This document shows, piece after piece, positions 7,057 to 16,837 of a stretch of 64,000 nucleotides of DNA. The DNA lies in assembly GCA_963738185.1 (NCBI GenBank), contig CAVTVA010000001.1, forward strand, positions 434,001 to 498,000, read 5' to 3'. Made by a program: the position numbers and the translations under genes. This stretch comes from AP-15 sp963738185. GTDB lineage: Bacteria; Pseudomonadota; Alphaproteobacteria; ATCC43930; CGMCC-115725. Within the stretch, counting starts at the first letter, position 1; each line of letters opens with the position of its first letter. The notes beneath the pieces are model-generated. The model was given only the letters and a program-made list of their open reading frames with translations. It made no database searches and was not told the DNA's origin.

Positions 7057-8658
7057 ATGGCAGCATCACCAGGCAGGATCACGCCGGCCGAACTGCGCAG
7101 CCGGCTTCATGACGGCGGCGAGATCGCAATTATCGATGCACGCGAGGAGGGCAGTTTTCATGACCGGCATCTCTTGATGGCCTCGTGCCTGCCCTTGAGC
7201 CGGCTCGAACTGGTTGCCGATGCCCTGCTGCCGCGCCGCTCGGCCCCGATCATCGTTTGCGATGACGGCGAGGGGCTCGCCGAGCATGCGGCCACCCGGC
7301 TGACCGAAGGCGGCTGGAGCGACGTGTCGGCATTGGCCGGCGGGGTGTCGGCTTGGGAGAGGGCGGGGTTTCCGGTCTATAGCGGCGTTCATGTGCCGAG
7401 CAAGGCCTTTGCCGAGGTCGTCGAGCACGAATACGGCACGCCCTGGATCAGCGCCGAGGAATTGGCGCAGCGCCAGAAAGCGGGCGAACGCCTCGCTATC
7501 TTCGACAGCCGCTCCTACGAGGAATACCACTCGAACAGCATCCCCGGAGCAATCAGCGTGCCCGGCGCCGAGCTGGTCTATCGCTTCAACGAGCTGGCGC
7601 CATCGCCCGACACTTTTGTTGTGGTCAATTGCGGCGGGCGCACGCGCAGCATCATCGGCGCCCAGGCGCTGATCGACGCCGGCGTGCCAAACCGCGTCGT
7701 CTCGCTGAAGGACGGCACGATGGCTTGGCACCTCGCCGGGTTCGAGGTGGTCAGCGGGGCGACCGGGCGCGCGCCGGACGTCTCAGAAAGCGGTCTCGCG
7801 GCGGCGCGGCAGCGGGCCGAGGCGGTGGCCCGGCGCTATGGCGTGCCGGTGATCGATCGCGCGACGCTCGCCCGGTGGCGGCAAGAGGCCGACCGGCGCA
7901 CGCTCTATGTGCTCGATGTCCGCGACCCGGCCGAATACCACGAGGGGCACCTGCCAGGGTCGCTGATGGCGCCGGGCGGGCAATTGGTGCAGGAAACCGA
8001 CAGCTGGCTCGGCGTTTGGGGCGGCCGCGTGGTGCTGGTCGACGATACCGGGGTGCGTGCACGGATGACCGCCTCGTGGCTCCGGCGCATGGGCTGGGAC
8101 GCGGTGGTGCTCGACCGCGGCCTTGAGGGTGTCGCGCTCGAAACCGGCATGCCGGCGAGGAATACGAGCATGTTTCCACTCTCCGGCCCCGAGCCGACGA
8201 CGATCGCTCCCGCGCAACTTCGAGACAGTCCGGCCGTTGTGGTCGATCTGGGGCTGAGCCGGCGCCATCGCGAGGGCCACATCCCCGGCGCCTGGTTTGC
8301 GATCCGCGCCCGGCTCGCGGCGGCGCTGGAGAAATTGCCCGCCGCGGGCGAACTGGTGCTGACCAGCGAGGACGGCGCCGTCGCCCGCTATGCCGCTGCT
8401 GAGGTGGCACCACAAGCCGGACGGCGGGTGCAGGTGCTGGCGGGTGGCACCGCGGCCTGGAAAGCAGCCGGGCTGCCGCTCGAGACCGGCATGGGACGGC
8501 TGGCCGACGAGCCAGACGACGTGGCGCTCTCGGCGCGCGACCGGCCGGCCGAGCGCGAGCGCTACATGCGCGAATACCTCGCCTGGGAGATCGACCTGGT
8601 CAACCAGATCGGCCGCGACCCCGACTGCCGCTTCCGGCTCGCCGCGCAACAGGGATAA
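7057..8658 (+). CDS. four-domain rhodanese-like protein
   Basis: Protein of 533 residues with four tandem rhodanese modules, at roughly 8-108, 130-232, 265-365 and 380-478, then a short C-terminal tail. The active-site loop keeps Cys in module 1 (I-V-C-D-D-G-E-G, Cys68) and module 2 (V-N-C-G-G-R-T-R-S, Cys192). Module 3 has V-D-D-T-G-V-R-A and module 4 T-S-E-D-G-A-V-A, both without Cys. So two modules could carry persulfide and two look structural. The loop of module 2 has the regular six-residue geometry of sulfurtransferases. Start: ATG at 7057 with AGGAGG 6 bases upstream; the frame stays open far upstream, but that part crosses a repeat and looks non-coding. Sulfur donor and acceptor are unknown. 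Confidence 0.85.
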   Translation: MAASPGRITPAELRSRLHDGGEIAIIDAREEGSFHDRHLLMASCLPLSRLELVADALLPRRSAPIIVCDDGEGLAEHAATRLTEGGWSDVSALAGGVSAWERAGFPVYSGVHVPSKAFAEVVEHEYGTPWISAEELAQRQKAGERLAIFDSRSYEEYHSNSIPGAISVPGAELVYRFNELAPSPDTFVVVNCGGRTRSIIGAQALIDAGVPNRVVSLKDGTMAWHLAGFEVVSGATGRAPDVSESGLAAARQRAEAVARRYGVPVIDRATLARWRQEADRRTLYVLDVRDPAEYHEGHLPGSLMAPGGQLVQETDSWLGVWGGRVVLVDDTGVRARMTASWLRRMGWDAVVLDRGLEGVALETGMPARNTSMFPLSGPEPTTIAPAQLRDSPAVVVDLGLSRRHREGHIPGAWFAIRARLAAALEKLPAAGELVLTSEDGAVARYAAAEVAPQAGRRVQVLAGGTAAWKAAGLPLETGMGRLADEPDDVALSARDRPAERERYMREYLAWEIDLVNQIGRDPDCRFRLAAQQG

Positions 8659-8797
8659 CACAACAGGCATGACACAACGGGGATGAACAGCCGCCTTGCG
8701 CCGGGCGCAGCCCCGCGAGCATCTTTTGGCGATCTGCGCTGCCGCGGGCGCGCGGGGGGCGTCGCCGGCGCACCGGTCACCAGGGGGGAGTTCGAAC

Positions 8798-9502
8798 ATG
8801 TCTCGATCAAGTCGTCTGGCAGGTCTGAGCGTTGGTCTGTTAGCGCTCGCGCTCGTGGCGACGGGCGCTGCTCAGGCGCAGCCGGCCACGCCAGGCCCGG
8901 TCTACGCCATTACCTATTTCGAGGTCTCGCCATCGGCGATCGCCCACACCGCCGTGATCGCCGGGCAATACGCCGAAACCAGCCGTAAAGAGCCGGGAAA
9001 CAGCGGCTTCGAGGCGTTCGAGGAAATCGGGCGGCCGAGTCGGTTTGCCACGTTAGAGGCGTGGCGCGACAAAATGGCCGCCGCGACGCACGCCGCGAGC
9101 GCGTCTGCGCGCGGGTTCGCCGATCAGCTTCGGCCGGCTCTGATCGGCCCGTTCGAGATCCGCACCTTCGGCGGCCTCTCGGTCGTCGCGCCAAAGGGCC
9201 AGGGCGATCGCCAGGCGGTCTGGGTGTTGACCCATGTCGACGTCTTTCCGGCCGGAAAGGATCAAGCGGTTGCGCTGGTCAGCGCGCTGGCCGAAGCCGG
9301 GCGCAAGGACGAGGGAAACCTACGGTTTGACGTGCTCCAGCAGCAGGGCCATGCGAACCATTTTGCGCTGGTCGAGGCGTGGGCCAACAGCAACGCCTTC
9401 GAGGCCAGCCTGATGTCGGCGCCGACCAGGAATTTCCGCGAAAAGCTGACGCCGCTCGAAGGCGCGCTCTATGACGAGCGACTTTATCGGGTGCTGCGCT
9501 AG
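8798..9502 (+). CDS. secreted protein with two tandem ABM (antibiotic biosynthesis monooxygenase-like) domains
   Basis: Protein of 234 residues. It begins with a signal peptide of about 27 residues (R-L-A-G-L-S-V-G-L-L-A-L-A-L-V, cleavage near A-Q-A-Q). Two ferredoxin-like ABM repeats follow: one around 32-100 (Y-A-I-T-Y-F-E-V ... F-E-E-I-G-R ... F-A-T-L-E-A-W) and one around 138-210 (W-V-L-T-H-V-D-V-F-P ... F-D-V-L-Q-Q-Q ... F-A-L-V-E-A-W). ABM domains are usually cytosolic dimers that oxidise quinols, degrade heme or just bind small ligands; an exported tandem copy would be a pseudo-dimer in the periplasm. Start: ATG at 8798 after GGGGGGAG. It lies 139 bases after the rhodanese gene, same strand. 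Confidence 0.75.
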   Translation: MSRSSRLAGLSVGLLALALVATGAAQAQPATPGPVYAITYFEVSPSAIAHTAVIAGQYAETSRKEPGNSGFEAFEEIGRPSRFATLEAWRDKMAAATHAASASARGFADQLRPALIGPFEIRTFGGLSVVAPKGQGDRQAVWVLTHVDVFPAGKDQAVALVSALAEAGRKDEGNLRFDVLQQQGHANHFALVEAWANSNAFEASLMSAPTRNFREKLTPLEGALYDERLYRVLR

Positions 9503-9535
9503 ACCACATGTCCGGGCCAGCCGCGGTGCCTCGGT

Positions 9536-10558
9536 TCAGTTGGGTGCGGCAACGCAACTCGATGGATCCACCTCAGTGCCGATGCCGGTAAAGCTATTGC
9601 CGACCAGCTGCACCGGTGTGCAGTTCGGATCATAAATACCAACCGCCGAGCTCGAGCCCGTATTCGTGAAAGTGTTGTCCGACACCCATAAACTGTTGTT
9701 ACCATACAACATGCCCTCTTCGCCATATTCGACCAACTTATAGTTTGGCGAGGCGGGGCCCTGAGTAATCGTATTGCCTGAGATTGTGGCGATGCCGCCG
9801 TTGGAGATGTCAATCGCCAAGCTGCTCGACCCGGCCCGACAGCCGACCGCGGCATCGGCTTGCCCATCATAGAGCTGGTTGTCGGCGACGTTGGTCATCA
9901 TCGCGCGGCTCTTGATGTCTTGCGCCCACAGTTGACCGCAGAACAAGCTGCCGGTGACGCTCACGCTACCAGCGTAATTTACGTAAAGGGCATTCGTGAA
10001 ATTATTGACATCCGGATTTCCATTATTCTTGAAGGTCGAGTTAATGATGTAGATCGATTGTGAATAGTTGTCACCTGTCAAAACCCCGTCTTGATTATTG
10101 ATAAAGGAGCTGTTTTCGACAATCAAGGTGGCCGGGACAGAAACATTCTGGTCGCGAATTCCGGCGCCGTTACCGCCGAGCGAGTTGTCGATTTGTGCGC
10201 CTCGAAAGGTCAAACCGTTGACCGTCAAATTGGCGGTCGCCAAAATAATTCCTTTCTCGTTGGGGAGCGGCACTGTGGCTACGAGAACAACTGCCCGGCC
10301 CGCTCTGGCCGGGTCGACCTCGATCGTCATCGGCCGGGTCACCACCGGAAAGTCATTTGTATAGGTGCCTGGAGCGATCTCAATGACATAAGAGTTTGCG
10401 GGGTTCGCATCGGCGTCCGCCACAGCGACCGCGGCGCTGATCGTCTGGTAGATCCTGTTCGGGCCCACGTTTAACGTGAGGTTCGCCGCAATTGCTGCAG
10501 GGATCGCCGCTGCGGTGAAAACGGCGCCGAAAGCAATTAAGTAAAGATTTCTATACAT
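9536..10558 (-). CDS. secreted right-handed parallel beta-helix repeat protein
   Basis: Protein of 340 residues with a signal peptide (residues about 1-24, cleavage after A-I-A-A). The rest is beta-helix coils rich in Asn, Gly and Ser, such as L-T-V-N-G-L-T-F-R-G, L-I-V-E-N-S-S-F-I-N-N, I-Y-I-I-N-S-T-F-K-N-N and L-W-V-S-D-N-T-F-T-N. The early segment N-R-I-Y-Q-T-I-S-A-A-V-A resembles the start of pectate-lyase-like or NosD-like helices. No catalytic set was identified, so it may bind or modify polysaccharide, or act as a surface protein. Start: ATG at 10558 with AAGGAAA 5 bases upstream. The gene is clearly less GC-rich than its neighbours, suggesting acquisition. It converges on the ABM gene. 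Confidence 0.7.
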   Translation of the reverse strand: MYRNLYLIAFGAVFTAAAIPAAIAANLTLNVGPNRIYQTISAAVAVADADANPANSYVIEIAPGTYTNDFPVVTRPMTIEVDPARAGRAVVLVATVPLPNEKGIILATANLTVNGLTFRGAQIDNSLGGNGAGIRDQNVSVPATLIVENSSFINNQDGVLTGDNYSQSIYIINSTFKNNGNPDVNNFTNALYVNYAGSVSVTGSLFCGQLWAQDIKSRAMMTNVADNQLYDGQADAAVGCRAGSSSLAIDISNGGIATISGNTITQGPASPNYKLVEYGEEGMLYGNNSLWVSDNTFTNTGSSSAVGIYDPNCTPVQLVGNSFTGIGTEVDPSSCVAAPN

Positions 10559-11552
10559 CTGGTTTCCTTTAGCGGTAACAGAGAGCGCACGGTAAGATAG
10601 AAGTTCGGCCGGGCCGAGCGCCGGCGGTTCGCAGATTTCGCGATCGTCTATTCGGGTTGGCGCCGGCACCCGGATAGAGACAGGGGTGTCCTCGCGGTCG
10701 CGCAGCAATGCTCCCGCGCATAACGCCGCGCGACGGCGTCGGGCAGAATTTCAAGCGCATCGATATCCTCTGGCGGGAGCGATGGCGGGGGGCGCCATCA
10801 TTCCCAGGTTGATCGGTCGCGTGAGGGAATTGCAGGCGGCGCAATTTTGGCTGGCCGGGCCGAACCGGGTAACCGCAGGTTGTGGGGGTTGCCGCGACGC
10901 TCGCGACCAGGCCGAGCTCGAATCCTCTACAGCGTTCAGATTGGACCTATTACTAGCCCGCCAGTTGAGGACCGTCAACAGCGCAAACGGATATTAACCA
11001 AAAGGGCTAGCAGTGAGGCGGCGCCGGCCGGTCGCCGCGGCGACATGCGGCTCAACCGTCGCGTTCGCCCGCCAATATGCGAAGCGGCGGCCAAAGAGCC
11101 AGCAATGCCGGGTTCGGGGCGTTCGAGCAAATTGAGCGGCCAACCGGATAAGTCGGCGAACCATGACCGAAACGAGCGCGGCGCGACCGTCAAAGGTTTG
11201 ACGCGAGCGCGCGGCAACAAATGCAGGGGCTGCCGGCGGATCGCTGTCGCCGGCGCTGCCACGCGGCTTCGGCTCGCCTACTCAAAATCCGCGTTTTGAC
11301 CGCCAGGTAGCCGTGGCGTGTGGCAAAACATCGGTGCACGATCTGCACGAACGCCGGCTGTTGGCGCACACCGAGAACAGCTAAAATTTTGCTTCGGTTC
11401 AGCAAGCCTGCTGGCGGCCTGAAGTCGCTCAGTCGCGTAAACGGTTGGACCCGGCGCCGCGTTATGGGACAGCAATGGTTGACAAGTTGACGTGTTCAAG
11501 AGGAAATAGTGAGCGATCGTCCGCGACCTCTATATCGTCAAGGTAGGCGGCT
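10559..11552. other. about 1 kb without a recognisable gene
   Basis: No frame here shows protein-like composition, and the short open frames are shadow-like. The stretch has mixed GC and sits between the beta-helix gene and the methyltransferase. It may hold remnants of rearrangement, but no transposase fragment, tRNA or clear hairpin terminator was seen. Confidence 0.4.
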
Positions 11553-12657
11553 ATGCCGATATTACCGATCCGTTTTGCGCGATCGCGCCGCAAGGGCTCC
11601 AGCGAGGTGGCGCAGCTTGGCTCCGCCCACGAATTGGGGCATCCGCCGCAGCCGCACCACGGATCGTCTGTTCTTGATCGAAACACACCTCACCCGCACC
11701 CCGGCGAGAGCTGCGATAGGTCAGCAACTCCGAACAGCATCACGAGAGCCGGCCCGATCTGGGTCTCCGACAGCGATGCCGCGAGACTGCGCACTATTCC
11801 ACACTTCGAGGACAGCAATCGATCAGAACGCGACATCAACAAGTCTTTCGGCTGGTATGTCACTCACGTGGTCGAGCAGATTTTCAAATTCGAACGGGAT
11901 ACCAAGATTCGTTCGATAGCGGATATCGGAGCCGGATATGGCTGGTTGGCGATTGCGTTCGCGTTGAACACCGAAGCTCGGGTCGTAGCCGTGGAACCCG
12001 ACGCGCGCAGGCTCGTCGCGGCGCGCCAGATTGCTGACGTGTTCGGAGTCGCCGATCGCATCCAATGGTGCGTCGGGTCGATCGGGAAGTTACCGTTCGC
12101 CGATCAAGAGATAGATGCGACCTTTTGCCTCGAGGTTATCGAACACACGGGAGACGATATCGAGCTAGTACGGGATATTGCGCGCATCACCAAAGAATTG
12201 CTGGTGATCACGACGCCGAACAAGTTATTTCCGCTCGACGTCCACGATACTTTTCTGCCGTTCTGTCATTGGTTGCCGCCGGGGTGGCCGCGCGATTGGT
12301 ACGCGACCGTGTTTGGCAGAAGGGCGTTCCAAGACAACAACCAATTCTGGTCTCCGGCCAAATTACTGCGTGCGCTCGCCGATTTTGAAAGAGAGTTCGA
12401 CGTTTCTTCAATTTAAAAATTATCAACATTATACTGAAGCCGAACGCCGCCTCAATTATACTGAGAAATCCACAGTGCGCGGCGTGTCGAGGGCGATGCT
12501 TCACAAATATCATCGTTCGGTATCTTTGAGCGGAAGAGCCTCTTTTTACTTATTGCCAAATCTGGCATCGACATATCGTCGTCGTCCCCACACTCGAATT
12601 TCAGCTGATAGACGTAAACATCCCGCGGAACATCGCAGGCGCGACGGGGAGTTGTAG
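11553..12657 (+). CDS. class I SAM-dependent methyltransferase, C-terminus frameshifted
   Basis: Methyltransferase whose core lies in the frame ending at 12416. Motif I is I-A-D-I-G-A-G-Y-G-W (about residues 122-131 of that frame), followed by V-V-A-V-E-P-D-A and a motif with F-C-L-E-V-I-E-H, the pattern of type 11/12 methyltransferases. The frame stops in F-D-V-S-S-I, but the next frame continues with family-like sequence (L-Q-F-K-N-Y-Q-H-Y-T-E-A-E, later S-F-Y-L-L-P-N-L-A-S-T-Y-R-R), so one extra base near 12402 is likely. The first 60 or so residues look non-coding; the real start is probably near 11740, but no good start signal is seen. Substrate unknown; a sugar or lipid role is only a guess. 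Confidence 0.55.
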
Positions 12658-12860
12658 CGAAGGAGGGTCTCGGGCTGGCGACTGGTGGGGGCGCCCGCCT
12701 GCGGCCTGGCGATTTCGGGCGCATGCCACTCCCCGGCGTCTCAGGACCTTTCCGATGTCAGGCCTATGGCGCATCGAGCGGCGATCTCTGGGGCTGGGCT
12801 GGGCGAGCGCCCGTCTGCACCGGCCAGGGCCTCACAGGCTAATTCATAGGCTCCAGTATT

Positions 12861-14141
<1,281 letters not shown>

Positions 14142-14424
14142 CTGAGCCTCCGTCACGAAATCCGCGCCCTGATCGCCGCCGCCGGCGCCTGCGGGTCGCG
14201 ACGCCGGAACCGCCGTTTTATACGTAAATCGTAAAAATTTTGCCCAACGGCGAATATCTGGCGCGCCGGACCGCCTGCCTGATGCGCGGGGGCGGCGTGA
14301 TCCCGTCCAGTGTCGGGCCAGGCGGCTGGATGCAGGCGCGCCGCCGGGCCTCTTCGCAAAAGCGCCGCAGATCACTACGTTGTAACTTCTTGCCGCCCGC
14401 CCTGCGGTTTTGCGGAGGTGCTTT

Positions 14425-15252
14425 TTGATCGACAGCGTGCGTCTCGGCCTCCCGGAATTCGCGCCCGGCCAGGTTTGGCTGGTTGGCGCCGGACCCGGCG
14501 ATCCCGGGCTGTTGTCGGCGCTGGCGCTGCACGCCCTCGGCCACGCCGATCAGGTGGTCTATGATGCGCTGGTCGACCCGCGCATCCTGCGGCTGGCCCA
14601 GCCGGGCGCCGCCCTCGACTATGCAGGCAAGCGCGGCGGGCGGCCATCGCCGAGCCAGCCCGACATTTCGGCCCGGCTGATCCAACTGGCCAAGAGAGGA
14701 CAGCGCGTGCTCCGCCTGAAGGGCGGCGACCCTTGCGTGTTCGGGCGCGGCGCCGAGGAGGCGCTGGCGCTTGCCGCCGCCGGCGTCCCATTCCGCATCG
14801 TCCCCGGGATCACCGCCGGGATCGGTGGGCTCGCCTATGCCGGCATCCCGGTCACCCATCGCGAGATCAACTCCGCCGTCACCTTTGTCACCGGCCACGG
14901 CAGCGGCGGTGCGGTGCCCGACGGCCTCGATTGGGAGGCGATCGCACGCGGCGCTCCGGTTCTGGTTTTCTACATGGCGCTCAAGCATCTGCCGAACATT
15001 GTCGAGCGGCTGCTGGCAGGCGGGCGCCGCGCCGAAGAGCCGGCCGCTTTGGTCAGCAAGGCGACCACCCCGGCGCAGCAGGTGATGATCTCGAGCTTGG
15101 GCGAGATCGCCGATGCGGCGGGCGCGATCGAAACGCCGGCGATCGTCGTCGTCGGCGAGGTCGTGCGGTTGCGCGCCGGGCTCGACTGGCTGGGCGCGCT
15201 CGACGGCGCAACGCTCGCCGCCGACCCGCTCGGCCGTCGCAACCGGCGCTAG
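14425..15252 (+). CDS. cobA: uroporphyrinogen-III C-methyltransferase (SUMT)
   Basis: Adds two SAM-derived methyls to uroporphyrinogen III to give precorrin-2, the branch point to siroheme and cobalamin. The sequence has all family marks: V-G-A-G-P-G-D-P-G-L-L near the N-terminus, the Y-D-A-L-V-D and G-K-R-G-G-R segments, R-L-K-G-G-D-P-C-V-F-G-R-G-A-E-E, and P-G-I-T-A-G-I-G-G-L-A-Y-A-G-I-P-V-T-H-R. At 275 residues it is the stand-alone type, without the dehydrogenase/chelatase domain of CysG. The TTG at 14425 is the likely start, since GGAGG lies 6 bases upstream. It is transcribed away from the UDP-sugar dehydrogenase and no other cobalamin or siroheme gene is nearby. Confidence 0.88.
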   Translation: MIDSVRLGLPEFAPGQVWLVGAGPGDPGLLSALALHALGHADQVVYDALVDPRILRLAQPGAALDYAGKRGGRPSPSQPDISARLIQLAKRGQRVLRLKGGDPCVFGRGAEEALALAAAGVPFRIVPGITAGIGGLAYAGIPVTHREINSAVTFVTGHGSGGAVPDGLDWEAIARGAPVLVFYMALKHLPNIVERLLAGGRRAEEPAALVSKATTPAQQVMISSLGEIADAAGAIETPAIVVVGEVVRLRAGLDWLGALDGATLAADPLGRRNRR

Positions 15253-15537
15253 GCGGCGGTGCCCCACCGTCCGACAGCTTCCACCGGCAGCTGGCCCGCT
15301 CGCGACATCCCGGCGCATGGTGTCGCGCGGCCGGCGTGCGACCGTTGACCGCGATCCGAAAGGCTTGAAGTGCACGCCGTTTGCGAACCAGGATTTTTGC
15401 CTCGACCGGCCGAGCGAAAGGCGATCACCGCGTTGCGCATCGCGAGGATTTATCCGAGCCCCTCGGCAGCACCCGGTTGCGGGCCAAACCGCGGAGTCGC
15501 CGGGTCCAGGCCGCCGGTTTGCGCGCCCCCCCAAGCC

Positions 15538-16752
15538 GTGGCTGACGTGTTCGGGTTTCTGCGGCGACCGCCATCGGCGCCGGTGCTGATCGCCCGCGCG
15601 CGGCAGCGGATGGGATTGGCTGATTTCGGCGATTTCCCGTTCGAGCACCCGCTGCGGATGCTGCTGGAAGCGTGCGCCGAGGAGGCCGATCTTAGCCTGT
15701 TTGGCGGCGCCGCGATCCGTTGGGACACCGTGCGGTTCTTGTCCAACCTCTTGCGGTTGCGCGAAGAAGAAAAACAGGCGCCGGAAATTCTCGAGCAACC
15801 GATCGACCGGCCGCTGATCATCGCCGGTCTGCCGCGCTCGGGCACCACCTTTCTACATGGCCTGTTGGCCGAGGATCGCACCAATTTTGTGCCGCGGGTG
15901 TGGCAGCTCATCCATCCCTATCCGACAGCGCGCAACAGCGCCCGGCGCGACCGCCGGCGCCAACAAGTTGCTCGGCAGCTGCGGATGTTCCGCCTCTTGG
16001 CCCCCCAGTTTCGCCGCCTCCACCCGATCGAGGCGGATTCCCCGCAGGAATGCTCGGAAATCACCGCCCACCTGTTCGCCAGCCTGCGCTTCGACACGAC
16101 GTATCGGATTCCGCGCTACCGCCGCTGGCTCGACAATACTGGACACCTCGATGCCTACCGCTTTCACAAGCGGTTTTTGCAGCATCTGCAGCACCAGGCT
16201 GGCCGCTGCGGCCAGTGGATGCTGAAATGCCCCGACCACATCTTTGCGCTGCCTGCAATCCGCGCGGTTTACCCCGACGCAAACCTGGCCTTCGTACATC
16301 GCGACCCGGTGGCGGTCTTGGCCTCGGTGGCGCGGCTGACCGAGGTGTTGCGGCGACCCTTCACTCGCCATATCGACCGCATCGCGATCGGTCGGGAGGA
16401 CAGCGAGCGCTGGCTGGCAGCGGCCGGGCTGATGGTCGCCGCAGCCGACGAAGAGCGCTTTGCGCCGCCGATCTTTCACATCCATTATTCGGAGCTGGTG
16501 GCTGACCCTACCGGCACCGTCGCGGCACTCTATCGACATTTCGGGCGCACGCTCGACAGAGAAGCGGCGGCGCGCATCGGCCGGCGGGTGGCGGCCAGCC
16601 CGAACGGCGGGTATGGCCGGCGCCGGGCCCAGCTCGAGGATTACCGGCTCGATCCGGCGCGCGAGCACGAACGCTACGCCGCCTATATGACCCGGTTCGG
16701 GATTTCCTCCGAGGGAAGGCACCCCCGGCCGGCCCGCCCTGCGCGCCCCTGA
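15538..16752 (+). CDS. sulfotransferase family protein
   Basis: Predicted PAPS-dependent sulfotransferase of about 404 residues. The 5'-phosphosulfate loop is I-A-G-L-P-R-S-G-T-T-F-L-H and the 3'-phosphate motif region is F-V-H-R-D-P-V-A-V-L-A-S-V. The middle part (H-P-I-E-A-D-S-P-Q-E-C-S-E) matches a branch of sulfotransferase_3-like proteins found next to lipid or polysaccharide genes. The frame extends upstream to a GTG at 15370, but those 56 residues look non-coding, so the GTG at 15538 is preferred; no good ribosome site supports either. The acceptor could be a lipid, sugar or hopanoid-like molecule; the HpnN-like gene converges on it. Confidence 0.75.
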   Translation: MADVFGFLRRPPSAPVLIARARQRMGLADFGDFPFEHPLRMLLEACAEEADLSLFGGAAIRWDTVRFLSNLLRLREEEKQAPEILEQPIDRPLIIAGLPRSGTTFLHGLLAEDRTNFVPRVWQLIHPYPTARNSARRDRRRQQVARQLRMFRLLAPQFRRLHPIEADSPQECSEITAHLFASLRFDTTYRIPRYRRWLDNTGHLDAYRFHKRFLQHLQHQAGRCGQWMLKCPDHIFALPAIRAVYPDANLAFVHRDPVAVLASVARLTEVLRRPFTRHIDRIAIGREDSERWLAAAGLMVAAADEERFAPPIFHIHYSELVADPTGTVAALYRHFGRTLDREAAARIGRRVAASPNGGYGRRRAQLEDYRLDPAREHERYAAYMTRFGISSEGRHPRPARPARP

Positions 16753-16837
16753 TCGGCACGGCGCACCGCACCGCCCGGCTCAACACCTCGTTTGATCTTC
16801 GCCTGAGCGCGCTGCGGCCGAGCTCAACGGCGCGTGC

